From Aureispira sp964445645 (GTDB lineage Bacteria > Bacteroidota > Bacteroidia > Chitinophagales > Saprospiraceae): a stretch of 64,000 nt of DNA. A model generated the notes under the pieces. The model was not told the origin of the DNA. It made no database searches and saw only the letters and a program-made list of their open reading frames with translations. Below, piece after piece: positions 36,839-45,586 of this stretch. Each line of letters opens with the position of its first letter. Position 1 is the first letter of the stretch. The translations under genes and the position numbers were made by a program. The stretch covers positions 6,513 through 70,512 of the forward strand of contig CAYULH010000007.1 in the NCBI GenBank assembly GCA_964445645.1. The letters run 5' to 3'.

Positions 36839-38212
36839 CTATTTTTTCAAATTGTTGGCAGGTGCTTTGAGTTTGATTGTTTTCAACTCATTATTCTGAT
36901 AAAAATCAGGTGGAAAACCATTGAGCTGTCGCCAAAACTCATACCATAATGGTACATCATTGAGCAAGATAGAGGCACTAGCACCCGTTCCTACTCTCAG
37001 TTCCTTTGGCCAAGGTTTGTCAATATTGGCAGGTGGTGAAATCAATACACGGTAGGTACCATTTTCATTGGCAACATTATCTATAGCAATGATTTTTCCT
37101 TTGAATGTTCCATAAGATTGGTTGGGCCATCCCGAAAAAACAAAGGCAGGCCAACCATCAAATACCAATAAAACCAAACGGCCTGTGTCCAATAGGGGAT
37201 AATCCATAGGTAAAACATAAGTTTCAACCGTTAGTTGATAGCCTGTAGGCATAATAGCCAATAAAGGATCGGTTTCCTTCACCAGTTCGCCCAATCCCTT
37301 GCTGTAGATTTTGGTAATATAGCCATCTTGTGGTGCAATTACATAATAAAAACTAGAACGGCGCTCATAACTCGCATATTGGGTTTCTAACTTGGCTATT
37401 TGGCTTTCTGCATCATAAATACTAGAAATGGCCGTAGAGCGATCGGAGCGTACTTTTGCCATTTTGTCGGCATACTCACTGCGTATGGTGCTCAACTCAA
37501 TTTGGGCATTGAGCAATTGGTTGCGTGTAGCCAAATATTTGTTTTCTGAAGCGATTAGTTTGGCTTGCGTGGCTTGCACTTTATTGCGCTTGTCCTCTAC
37601 ATCAGTAAGCGATTTAATGCCTTGCTGATACAGGGTATCGGTTCGGTTGAACTGGCGCACAGCAATGGTGTAGGCAGTTTGAGCCGCACCAACATCTATG
37701 CTATCGGCCGTTGCTTTGAATTGGAATTGCTTGACTTTGTTTTCTGTTTGTTCCAACTTAAAAACCAGTGCGCTACCAATGGCCTCCAGTTGGTCGGCGA
37801 GTGCGGTAGCTTTGTCATTGTAAGCCGTTCGGGCCGAGGACTTGGCATTGACCTGTGCTTGTGTTCGTTGCAAGAGCTTTGGATCAAAATAATCGGCCTT
37901 GACCTCTGACAAAAAGGCTAAGGTATCGCCTGCCTTTACAGACTCACCCTCTCGCACATACCAACGCTCGATTTTACCCGGAATAGTGCTGTAAACACTT
38001 TGTGGTCGATGTTCGGGGCGTAGGGTGGTTACTTTACTTTTGGCCACAATATTTTGTGTCCAAGGCAAGAAAGAGAGGATTACCACCAGAATAAAAAATG
38101 CGGTCATCCAGAACGTAAGCTGGCGAGCAATCTTAGAAACCATAACTTGGTCAAAAGCACTATAAGTCCATAGCGTCTTGTCTTTAATTTTATTTTCTGA
38201 TAGGTTTAACAT
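36839..38212 (-). CDS. HlyD-family periplasmic adaptor
   Basis: The product has 457 residues: one N-terminal membrane helix (about 33-55, FWMTAFFILVVILSFLPW), then a lipoyl/barrel-sandwich half (VYSTIPGKIERWYVREGESVKAGDTL), a long coiled-coil hairpin (about 120-300), the second lipoyl half (YYVIAPQDGYITKIYSKGLGELV), and a C-terminal beta-domain. This is the classical membrane-fusion adaptor that links an inner-membrane transporter to TolC. It lies 23 bases after the ABC gene and 4 bases before the TolC gene, so the three form one operon. Confidence 0.92.
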   Translation of the reverse strand: MLNLSENKIKDKTLWTYSAFDQVMVSKIARQLTFWMTAFFILVVILSFLPWTQNIVAKSKVTTLRPEHRPQSVYSTIPGKIERWYVREGESVKAGDTLAFLSEVKADYFDPKLLQRTQAQVNAKSSARTAYNDKATALADQLEAIGSALVFKLEQTENKVKQFQFKATADSIDVGAAQTAYTIAVRQFNRTDTLYQQGIKSLTDVEDKRNKVQATQAKLIASENKYLATRNQLLNAQIELSTIRSEYADKMAKVRSDRSTAISSIYDAESQIAKLETQYASYERRSSFYYVIAPQDGYITKIYSKGLGELVKETDPLLAIMPTGYQLTVETYVLPMDYPLLDTGRLVLLVFDGWPAFVFSGWPNQSYGTFKGKIIAIDNVANENGTYRVLISPPANIDKPWPKELRVGTGASASILLNDVPLWYEFWRQLNGFPPDFYQNNELKTIKLKAPANNLKK

Positions 38213-38235
38213 AACTGATAAATTGAGGGATAATA

Positions 38236-39966
38236 CTAGGCAACATCATCAAATAGTTGTTCAAAATAGGGTTGTTGTTGTAACATTTCGTAGCTCCCCC
38301 TAAAGATAATGCTACCTTTGTCCATCACTACAATGCGGTCACAAGCGCGTGCCATTCTAGCACTTCTACTAACAGCCAGCAATGTCCAAGGATTGGCTCG
38401 ATTGGTTAAGATTTCAATAATTTTCTTAGAATCATCCCCATTGAGGCTATCCAGTAGTGGTTCTGTTACCACCAAACGAGGAGTGTCCACAATACAGCGT
38501 GCCAAAATCATTTTCTTGATAACACTCTGGGGCAAGTTTTCTCCATCCGAGGTAATCATGGTATTAAATCCTTCTGGTTGTTCCTTGATGTAAGACAATA
38601 AATTAACTTGCTGCGAAACACGAATAATATCCTGAATACTTACATCTTCTCTTCCCATAGAGATATTTTCGGCAATGGTGCCATGAAACAAATGTTCCTC
38701 ACTAACATGATCTCCTATATACGAGCGCAAACTAGCAATGTTGATGTTCTTGATTGGAATATCGTTGTAAGAAATGTTTCCTTCAAAACCATCGTACCAA
38801 CCCATGATAATTCTCAACAAGCTAGATTTGCCCGATGCACTGGTTCCTACTATACAAATACGCTCCCCTCCTTTGATATCAAGATTTATTTTGTCCAATA
38901 CTTTGTACTGGTGGCTCCCCAAGATATAAGTCAAATCATTGATATGGATTCTAATACCATTGGGGCAGTGTACCTCTTTGAAATCCAATCCTTTTTCATC
39001 TTCTAGTGGCAAGTCGGTTACTAATCCAATTTTTTCTACGGCTGTCAACAAATCAAAAATCGTCTCCATTCCCATTACAATTTTATCCAAAGAGTTGAGA
39101 ATGATAATAATTACAATTTCAGAAGCCACAAACTGTCCGATGTTCAATTCGTTATTAATAACCAGCAAACCACCGATAGAAAGCAGTGCTGCGGTAGCCA
39201 ATGTTTTGAGTACCACGACACTAACAATTTGAGCTTTTACCACCTTAAAGTGTTTCTTCCTATGCTGCAAATAGCCTTCAACCAATTCATTGGTCTTTAC
39301 TGTAGGGTATTTGGTACGGCCAGCCAACTTAAACGAACCCATTGTGCGGCCAATTTCTTCTAGCCAGTAGGCTACTTTATATTTGTATTTGGATTCTAAT
39401 AAACTAGAGGACAAACCGGGCGCAAAAGTACTCATTACAACTATGCTAATCAATAACAAAAGTACCAAGCCAAACACAACAAAAAATGGATGATATAGCG
39501 CTAGGAGAATTAATCCCAATACAATTTGAAAAGAGGCAGCCGATAAATCTACCAAAATCTTGGGCATCCCTTTTTGTATAGATAAAGTATCAAAAAAACG
39601 ATTGGCCAATTCTGGCGCATATTGATCTTTGATTTTTTCCATACGCAAACGAGGCATTCTGTACGCAAATTCAAAGGCCGAACGCATGAATATTCGCTGT
39701 TGAATAGTCTCTGTGATAATATACTGCATCAATCGCAGCCCTCCTCCAATGGCCGTTCCTAGAGAAACAATAAAAATCAATACGATCCAAGAAGAGGAAA
39801 TTTGATTGAGGGCAATTAAATTGATAATAGCCTGAATACCAACGGGTATTGTCAAACTAATAATACCCTCAAAGACAGCATAGGTATATATATATCCAAT
39901 ATCCCCTTTGTCAAGTTGTAGGAGCCTAAAAAAACGCTTGAGCGGATGCCCTTTGAGTGTGTTCAT
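38236..39966 (-). CDS. ABC half-transporter with degenerate ATPase domain
   Basis: The product has 576 residues: a type I exporter membrane domain (about 20-300, five or six helices) without an N-terminal C39 peptidase, then a nucleotide-binding domain. Walker A is intact (GTSASGKSS, 374-382). The other hallmarks deviate: the Q-loop Gln is Ser422, the LSGGQ signature reads NLPQS (477-481), Walker B reads RLVVTE (497-502, Asp replaced by Thr, Glu kept) and the H-loop His is Ser533 (LLAVSRSA). ATP hydrolysis by the usual mechanism is therefore doubtful. The operon with HlyD and TolC partners indicates type I secretion or efflux; no substrate gene is adjacent. Confidence 0.88.
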   Translation of the reverse strand: MNTLKGHPLKRFFRLLQLDKGDIGYIYTYAVFEGIISLTIPVGIQAIINLIALNQISSSWIVLIFIVSLGTAIGGGLRLMQYIITETIQQRIFMRSAFEFAYRMPRLRMEKIKDQYAPELANRFFDTLSIQKGMPKILVDLSAASFQIVLGLILLALYHPFFVVFGLVLLLLISIVVMSTFAPGLSSSLLESKYKYKVAYWLEEIGRTMGSFKLAGRTKYPTVKTNELVEGYLQHRKKHFKVVKAQIVSVVVLKTLATAALLSIGGLLVINNELNIGQFVASEIVIIIILNSLDKIVMGMETIFDLLTAVEKIGLVTDLPLEDEKGLDFKEVHCPNGIRIHINDLTYILGSHQYKVLDKINLDIKGGERICIVGTSASGKSSLLRIIMGWYDGFEGNISYNDIPIKNINIASLRSYIGDHVSEEHLFHGTIAENISMGREDVSIQDIIRVSQQVNLLSYIKEQPEGFNTMITSDGENLPQSVIKKMILARCIVDTPRLVVTEPLLDSLNGDDSKKIIEILTNRANPWTLLAVSRSARMARACDRIVVMDKGSIIFRGSYEMLQQQPYFEQLFDDVA

Positions 39967-40151
39967 AGCAAAGCTTATTCAAAATAATAGTAACACTATT
40001 GTTTAGATCATAGGAAATACAAATGAAACGCAAAAGAGTTTAACTAGTTTTGTCTTTCGTGTATAATCTTTTGTTAAAAAACAATGAATTGGTGTTAAGC
40101 TTACAAAACCACCCATTGAATCCCCAAAAAACACAAGCCCTTCATCAGAAA

Positions 40152-40181
40152 AGCCATCTCTGAAATCTATCAAAGATGGCT
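40152..40181 (-). terminator. Terminator downstream of the small secreted protein gene
   Basis: AGCCATCT (40152-40159) and AGATGGCT (40174-40181) form an 8-bp stem with extension by flanking pairs. On the minus strand the stem is followed by TTTTC, about 45 bases after the stop codon of the gene ending at 40222. Confidence 0.7.
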
Positions 40182-40221
40182 CAAATAATTTAGCTATTAC
40201 TGGATATAATATAGAACAAGG

Positions 40222-40641
40222 TTACTCTATTGGAGTATTTATTCCATTTGTAGTAATTGTTTTTATAGATTCGGGAACCAATACCACATAATGTATATTC
40301 TCCGTACATTCTCTCCCCTTTACCAAAACCACATTGCTATTTACCTTGCGTTTTATCGTTAATGTTCTATTAGCAGCATCCATACTTGTAATCAACTCGT
40401 AACGACCTGATTTTACCAAATATTCTAACAAAGCATTATTGGTCATATTACTCAATGTCACGTGCAATTCTACAACAACTCTACTGCTCTTAGTTCTCTT
40501 AATTTCTATATCTTCTGAGCGCAAATCTAATTGAAGGGAAGCGCTACTACCTACACTAATGGTTTGGTTGGTGGAGGCGGTGGCCTGTGCAAAACATATA
40601 GAATAAGTAAATAAAAATACTATTGCAAATAAATGTTTCAT
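40222..40641 (-). CDS. Small secreted protein, paralogue A
   Basis: The product has 139 residues with a signal peptide (MKHLFAIVFLFTYSICFAQA). I do not recognise the family. It shares a clear pattern with the protein at 41193-41618: a strand-rich body with SSRVVVELHVTLSN, LVKSGRYELITSMDAANRTLTIKRK, and the block VVLVKGRECTENIHYVVLVPESIK with a conserved Cys. The all-beta look and alternating charges resemble a short DUF4097-type putative adhesin repeat, but this is only a resemblance. The two paralogues are 551 bases apart and each seems to be transcribed alone. Confidence 0.7.
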   Translation of the reverse strand: MKHLFAIVFLFTYSICFAQATASTNQTISVGSSASLQLDLRSEDIEIKRTKSSRVVVELHVTLSNMTNNALLEYLVKSGRYELITSMDAANRTLTIKRKVNSNVVLVKGRECTENIHYVVLVPESIKTITTNGINTPIE

Positions 40642-41192
40642 AGAATTAATTCAGGAAGTGGAATAAATCTAGTTTACAGATTTCAGGAAAGTTTTTCAAA
40701 AAAATCACTTCCAAAGATAAGTAATTGTTAAGAAAAAACAAAACAACATTTTTGATTGGAACCTCACTGAAGCTGCTGGTATAGAGCTACTTAACCAAAC
40801 AAAGCCTACATAGTATGGCTTACCAAGCAACTACACCAATACATATTCTAATATGTACACAAAAACCAAATAATATTTGCCATTTGTCTTGTATTAAGAA
40901 CTAGCGAACTAGTACATTAAAAAAACAAAAAAAATGACTTAATATAATTTTTGTGACATAGAAATACTGAAAATTGATTATTCTTAACAAGGGCTTGTTT
41001 AAACATTCGAGAGCAGCCCCTAGCTTACTAGCACTTGCAAAACGATCGAAGCTATTTGATAGAGTGTATCAAATAGTTGGGGCAGCAGAACAGAGGCTTT
41101 GCCGAACTGAATCATAAGCAATGCACACTAGCTCACATAAGTAAGTATTTGGGTGTTTTTGAACAACTTCTAAGAACGAGTACAAAAAAACA
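40642..41192. other. Intergenic region with dispersed-repeat candidate
   Basis: These 551 bases lie between the two small paralogous genes and have no convincing ORF. They contain a palindrome-bearing segment at about 41028-41080 that resembles the one at 1755-1801. Confidence 0.6.
41028..41080. repeat. Second copy of the palindrome-containing repeat candidate
   Basis: ACTTGCAAAACGATC is followed by CTATTTGATA (41052-41061), the spacer gagtg and TATCAAATAG (41067-41076), a perfect 10-bp inverted repeat. The order and the sequence around GTGTA match the element at 1755-1801 loosely. Confidence 0.4.
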
Positions 41193-41618
41193 TCATTCTT
41201 TTCCGTCTACTAATGTGCTATTATTGGAGTACTTGACACTGGCGGGCATATAGATAGTGTACTCTAGTGTTTCTACACATTCTTGTCCTTTGACGACAAT
41301 TACGTCATTCGTTTTTTTGGAAGAAATGGTTAGCTCACGTGTTGTAGCATCAACCGTTTTGGTAAGATCATAACGCCCACTATTGCAAACAAAATCTAAT
41401 AGTCGGTTATTGGGTAAGGAAATGGTCACTTTGGTTTCTACCAAAATGCGTGTTCCCTTAGTTTCTTTCATTTCTATTTTTTTTGCTACTACATTGATAT
41501 TAACTTTTTCTGTTGCATCAAGGGTAAAAGTTTGGTGTAATGTTTTTGATACTTGACAAAAACACACTTCTGTTCCAAACCAGCACAGTAGTAGTATAAA
41601 AAACAATCTCAACTTCAT
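41193..41618 (-). CDS. Small secreted protein, paralogue B
   Basis: The product has 141 residues with a signal peptide (MKLRLFFILLLCWFGTEVCF). It is a paralogue of the protein at 40222-40641, sharing TRILVETKVTISLPNNRLLDF, SGRYDLTKTVDATTRELTISSK and the closing VIVVKGQECVETLEYTIYMPASVK. The lone conserved Cys in the VKGxEC block is notable in both. No family was recognised; it is probably periplasmic or secreted and beta-rich. Confidence 0.7.
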   Translation of the reverse strand: MKLRLFFILLLCWFGTEVCFCQVSKTLHQTFTLDATEKVNINVVAKKIEMKETKGTRILVETKVTISLPNNRLLDFVCNSGRYDLTKTVDATTRELTISSKKTNDVIVVKGQECVETLEYTIYMPASVKYSNNSTLVDGKE

Positions 41619-42124
41619 TAGTTAGGTAGATTTATATAGATTGGAGTAAGTTTGATGGTGTTTTTTTAAATTAAGGCTAATAGAAATGATCATTTTTTAT
41701 GATGACGAATTAGTCTATACACAGTACAAACTAAGTCCAATCATTTTGGGAGTATTGGCAATTAAAAGCTATAAATTAACACTTACTTTCATTAACGCAC
41801 AGCAGCTTATTATTAAAATAAATTATTATTAAAAATAACAAAGTAAGAAAACAAATAGACCTTCAATTACTCAAAAGTAAGTGAAATCTATGGAGATTTT
41901 ATCTTCTTAGAATAAAAATTACCTAAAAACTATGCTTTATTCTTAAAAATGGGGCTGTTTTAGATAAAAAACACCAAAAAGTCTCATTTTTTTTTGAGCA
42001 TTAAGATGATTTTTGTCCGTCACGGCTTTGTATTTTAGAGCCCAACTGATTGTTCAATATGGCATATCAAACAATCAGTTGGGTTCACAAATGTTGGGAA
42101 GTGAGCAAGCTAGGTTCTTCTATT
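41619..42124. other. AT-rich intergenic region
   Basis: These 506 bases have no convincing gene. Apart from the terminator-like hairpin at 42038-42086, I see only AT-rich sequence, which should include the promoter of the small secreted protein gene (start 41618). Confidence 0.55.
42038..42086 (-). terminator. Long hairpin downstream of the rhodanese gene
   Basis: CCCAACTGATTGTT (42041-42054) is exactly complementary to AACAATCAGTTGGG (42070-42083), and three further flanking pairs extend the stem to 17 bp. It lies 40 bases beyond the stop codon of the rhodanese gene on the minus strand. The U-run is weak. Confidence 0.7.
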
Positions 42125-42529
42125 TTATTGCGCCTTAAGTTCTTGTTGTATTGTCTTCCATTGGTCGTATCCCCCCTCTATATCATAGACTTTTTCAAAT
42201 CCCAATTCTTTACAACGGGTAGCCGTTTTGTTGCTTCTCCCTCCTCGTTTGCAGTACACCACCAAGGGGCGTGTTTTGTCTAGTTGCTCTAATTGTGCTT
42301 CAAAATCATCTGCATAAAAATCAATATTAACAGCACCCTCAATGCTTCCTGCACCAAACTCTTCGGGAGTTCGTACATCTACCAATTGAAAATCTGTCTG
42401 CTGCTGGCTCATTTTTGTATACGCTTGCCAAGTAATCAACTCCTGCCCCGCAGAAGTAGCAGATGGAGTGCAAGCAATTATAAAACACAACATAAATCCT
42501 AACAAAACCAAAAAACGTGCATGTATCAT
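42125..42529 (-). CDS. Rhodanese-like lipoprotein
   Basis: The product has 134 residues. A lipoprotein signal ends at Cys20 (MLCFIIAC), so it is anchored outside the inner membrane. The single rhodanese domain (about 30-130) has LVDVRTPEEF and the active-site loop VYCKRGGRS with Cys93. Such proteins carry persulfide sulfur; a periplasmic lipidated form may act in thiosulfate or sulfide handling. The downstream product would be consistent with the cystathionine beta-synthase at 49268, but the genes are not linked. The gene is divergent from rpiB. Confidence 0.92.
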   Translation of the reverse strand: MIHARFLVLLGFMLCFIIACTPSATSAGQELITWQAYTKMSQQQTDFQLVDVRTPEEFGAGSIEGAVNIDFYADDFEAQLEQLDKTRPLVVYCKRGGRSNKTATRCKELGFEKVYDIEGGYDQWKTIQQELKAQ

Positions 42530-42678
42530 CTATTCTTATTTTAAATACTAGTTATTCTGTCAAAAAAAAGGCTATAAAAAATTGTTGCCGTATCTTACCA
42601 AGGTATTTGAGTTTACAACAATATACAGCACTGCTGTTGAATAACAAAATAGATTTTTTCACAACATTATTATTAGCC

Positions 42679-43119
42679 ATGCAAAAAACACTAGCCATTG
42701 GGTGTGACCATGCAGGTTTTGATTACAAAGCTGCAATCAAAAATTATTTAGAAAAAGAAGGGTGGAGCATAGAGGATTTTGGAACAGACTCTCAAGATTC
42801 TGTTGATTATCCAGACTTTGCACATCCTGTTGCCAAGGCGGTTGCGTCAGGACAAGCACTTTATGGAATCGTTCTTTGTGGTAGTGGCAATGGTGTGGCT
42901 ATTACGGTCAATAAATACCCTGCCATTCGTGCAGCACTCTGCTGGAACAAAGAGTTGGCCCAATTGGCACGCCAACACAACGATGCCAATATTTTGGCTA
43001 TTCCTGTGCGTTTTATTAGTCAAGAAACAGCCTTAGAAATGGTTGCAGCATTTTTCAACAGTTATTTTGAAGGTGGCCGCCACCAACGTCGGGTAGATAA
43101 AATCACAACATCGTCTTAG
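42679..43119 (+). CDS. rpiB: Ribose 5-phosphate isomerase B
   Basis: The product has 146 residues from ATG at 42679 (MQKTLAIGCDHAGFDYK); in-frame codons further upstream are not family-like. It interconverts ribose-5-phosphate and ribulose-5-phosphate in the pentose phosphate pathway. The substrate-binding CDHAG (9-13), catalytic Cys67 in VLCGSGNG, and ARQHNDANIL are all present, and the length is standard for RpiB. The enoyl-CoA isomerase gene starts 45 bases downstream on the same strand. Confidence 0.95.
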   Translation: MQKTLAIGCDHAGFDYKAAIKNYLEKEGWSIEDFGTDSQDSVDYPDFAHPVAKAVASGQALYGIVLCGSGNGVAITVNKYPAIRAALCWNKELAQLARQHNDANILAIPVRFISQETALEMVAAFFNSYFEGGRHQRRVDKITTSS

Positions 43120-43164
43120 ATTACAACACTTCTACCTATTCATTTTTATTCCAATACCACAACA

Positions 43165-43959
43165 ATGAAAACATTACAATACCAACACTTATCTATTGAA
43201 CAGAAAAATAATTATGTTATTCTCCAGTTAGATCGTGGCAAAGCCAATGCCCTCAACCAAACTATGGTAGATGAATTGCGTGACTTTATTCGAGTTGCCA
43301 CACAGGAAGACAGCATTGAGGGCGTTCTTTTGACAGGTAAGGATCATTTTTTTAGTGGCGGTGTGGATTTGCTAGAGGTTTATTATTATGATTCGGCTGG
43401 TATTCGCAATTTTTGGGGTTCTTTTTTAGAATTAGCGGCAGAGGTGGTTGCCTTTCCCAAGCCGATGGTAGCGGCCATTACGGGGCATAGCCCAGCAGGG
43501 GGCTGTATTTTGGCTTGTGGTTGCGATTATCGTGTTATGGCAGATAATGATAAGTATAAAATTGGCCTCAATGAAATGGCCGTGGGTATTGCTCCCCGAA
43601 AAGGTATTTTGGATTTGTATGCGTTCTGGATTGGACGCAGATATGCTTACCAGTACTTGCTAGAAGGCACGATTATGAACAGTAGCCAAGCTCTAAAAAT
43701 AGGTTTGGTAGACGAATTGCAACCACTAGAAAATACAGTGGCCACAGCAGAAGCCAAATTACAACAATACCTAAAATTGCCACAGCAAGCCTTTCAGCAA
43801 ACCAAAAAAGCACTAAGAGCTGCTGTAGTAGCATCCATGAACGAAAATTTTGAAGCAAATTTGGATAAGTTGCACCAACAGTTGCTCTCAGACGAAAGCC
43901 GAACCATTATGGGACAGGTAGTTGATTTTCTGAAGAGTAGAAAATCAACTACTGCCTAA
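43165..43959 (+). CDS. Delta3,Delta2-enoyl-CoA isomerase-like protein (crotonase family)
   Basis: The product has 264 residues. The crotonase fold is shown by VLLTGKDHFFSGGVDL (oxyanion hole 1), HSPAGGCILACGCDYRVMADN (oxyanion hole 2) and KIGLNEMAVGIAP. The first hydratase glutamate (CEL in hydratases) is Ile here (CIL), while the second (NE) is kept. That pattern and the wording around it resemble mitochondrial-type Delta3,Delta2-enoyl-CoA isomerases (ECI1), which handle unsaturated fatty acids, better than hydratases. It fits with the nearby glyoxylate-shunt genes. The 3' end of the gene folds into a 12-bp hairpin. Confidence 0.85.
   Translation: MKTLQYQHLSIEQKNNYVILQLDRGKANALNQTMVDELRDFIRVATQEDSIEGVLLTGKDHFFSGGVDLLEVYYYDSAGIRNFWGSFLELAAEVVAFPKPMVAAITGHSPAGGCILACGCDYRVMADNDKYKIGLNEMAVGIAPRKGILDLYAFWIGRRYAYQYLLEGTIMNSSQALKIGLVDELQPLENTVATAEAKLQQYLKLPQQAFQQTKKALRAAVVASMNENFEANLDKLHQQLLSDESRTIMGQVVDFLKSRKSTTA
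43920..43950. terminator. Hairpin inside the 3' end of the enoyl-CoA isomerase gene
   Basis: AGTTGATTTTCT (43920-43931) and AGAAAATCAACT (43939-43950) form a perfect 12-bp stem with a 7-nt loop that lies within the last coding codons, 9 bases before the end of the stop codon. The next gene (43976-45460) converges on it, so a compact bidirectional terminator is likely. Confidence 0.6.
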
Positions 43960-43975
43960 TTGGTAGCCACTAAGA

Positions 43976-45460
43976 CTACTCATAAGAGGCCATAACCTCC
44001 TCTACAGTTTGCTCTACCTTGCGGTAACGGGCTTGTTTTTGCAAGTGCCAAGGCTCTGCTACCCGTTGGGTGCAATCTTGTACGCTACACGATTCGCACG
44101 TTACGCCTACCTCCTGCTTGGGAAAGTTGGTTTCCTTGAGGAATTGCAATTTTTTCTTTAGGTGAGGCGACAAGAGCATACCAATGCTAATACTTCTGTA
44201 AATGTCTTTCTTAAACGGATCTTTATTGGCAGAAGAGAGCACCAAGTACTCGTTCTTAGAATCTGCATAAGCAGAAATTTGCATTCCAAATACAGACTTT
44301 TTCTGATCAGACTCCTGAAATTGCTGAATAGTCTGCAAGGAAATCCAACGCCTACAATAATGGTATTGGTTTTGATTGGCATGAGGACTCTGCTGTTGGG
44401 TAATATGCAACTCCTTGCTCAATCTGTATACAGAAGTACCTTTCTTGTACGTAAATCGCAGAAAGAATAGATTTTTGATATTGAATACCTGTGGCAGAAT
44501 ATTGGTCAAACGTTGATAAAAAGTTTCGTCCGAGCAATTATAACTCTTAATAATCTTGAGCAACCGTCGTCCACTCCATTCCTTGGCGGCAAACAATTCT
44601 TGGAGCTGGCCCACCAATCGTTCTTGTGGAATAATCAAAGCACCAGCAAAATAAGAAGCAATAAAATTATTGAGCACTTGGTCAAATCTATCAAACTTAA
44701 TCCACGGAAACGTATACAACCTATCCTCAATCTTTAGAAAATTGTAAGCAATCTCCTTGGCGTAAATAAACGTTTGTTGTGCCTCCGAAATCTCCTGACT
44801 CAATAGCAGTACACACTTATTGGGTATAAAAATGCTTCTCAAAGCCCCCAAATTACTATGTGTTGACAATGTTTTTTTGTCAATCGTATAATTAAACTCC
44901 TCTATTAAAATTTCTTCCAAGTCCTGAGCAGTTACCATTTTGGTCAAATCTATCTGATAAGCCTTGGCAAAACGCTGTACATGCTCTTCAATATCCTCAA
45001 AATAATTGTTGTGGGCTTCTTGATACGAACGCAAGGAGGCCAAAAAAAAACTCTCTCTAGTTAGGTTATAATTCTGTGCAATTTTGATAATAGTGCTGAT
45101 AAAAGCATTGATCTTGCTGGGTGCTTTGGCTATAATATCAATGAGTTGTGTTTCGCGTACGCCAAATAATTCGAGCGGAATTTCTTTCAAAATTTGCGAT
45201 TGGAGAATATCTCCCACAGGTGCCAGATTTTTATCCAATTTTAGCGAAACCAAATGGTCATAGGGCACGTCCAAACTATCGGACAAAATTACAATCTTAT
45301 CCATCTTGGGGTACTTTTTTCCCTTTTCAATCTCATTAAGATAAGATTTTGACAAGCCTGTCAATTTGGACAATCCAAATAAAGAAAGATTTCTTTCTGT
45401 TCTAATCTGCTTGAGCTTGAGCCCAAAAATGAGCTTGATATATTTGTCTTCGATAATCAT
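43976..45460 (-). CDS. XRE-family regulator with IrrE/DUF2083-like C-terminus (RamB/ScfR group)
   Basis: The product has 494 residues. The N-terminal helix-turn-helix (about 12-70) has LKQIRTERNLSLFGLSKLTGLSKSYLNEIEKG. The middle part resembles an ImmA/IrrE-like region without an obvious HExxH. The C-terminus has a Cys cluster (VTCESCSVQDCTQRVAEPW), as in DUF2083 regulators such as RamB and PrpC-type short-chain acyl-CoA responders. Known members control acetate, propionate and glyoxylate genes. It is divergent from aceB, and the shared 126-bp region contains a palindrome plus a half-copy near its own start. Control of aceB-aceA and autoregulation are therefore inferred. Confidence 0.88.
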   Translation of the reverse strand: MIIEDKYIKLIFGLKLKQIRTERNLSLFGLSKLTGLSKSYLNEIEKGKKYPKMDKIVILSDSLDVPYDHLVSLKLDKNLAPVGDILQSQILKEIPLELFGVRETQLIDIIAKAPSKINAFISTIIKIAQNYNLTRESFFLASLRSYQEAHNNYFEDIEEHVQRFAKAYQIDLTKMVTAQDLEEILIEEFNYTIDKKTLSTHSNLGALRSIFIPNKCVLLLSQEISEAQQTFIYAKEIAYNFLKIEDRLYTFPWIKFDRFDQVLNNFIASYFAGALIIPQERLVGQLQELFAAKEWSGRRLLKIIKSYNCSDETFYQRLTNILPQVFNIKNLFFLRFTYKKGTSVYRLSKELHITQQQSPHANQNQYHYCRRWISLQTIQQFQESDQKKSVFGMQISAYADSKNEYLVLSSANKDPFKKDIYRSISIGMLLSPHLKKKLQFLKETNFPKQEVGVTCESCSVQDCTQRVAEPWHLQKQARYRKVEQTVEEVMASYE

Positions 45461-45480
45461 AGTCCTAAAGATATAAAATA

Positions 45481-45531
45481 TTAGCGAACATAAAAAAATA
45501 ACGATTTTTCACTTTTAGCGAACGTTCGCTA
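45481..45531. promoter_or_regulatory. Operator candidate between regulator gene and aceB
   Basis: TAGCGAACGTTCGCTA (45516-45531) is a perfect 16-bp palindrome. A half-copy TTAGCGAAC at 45481-45489 repeats the 45515-45523 sequence with a 34-base offset. The half-copy lies 21 bases upstream of the regulator's start codon. The palindrome precedes a TATCATTG element (45553-45560) that could be the aceB -7 box. This is the expected layout for one regulator controlling both directions. Confidence 0.65.
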
Positions 45532-45586
45532 TTAGAGTTCAACAATTTTTCTTATCATTGTAACGTTATACAAAAAAACAACAGCA

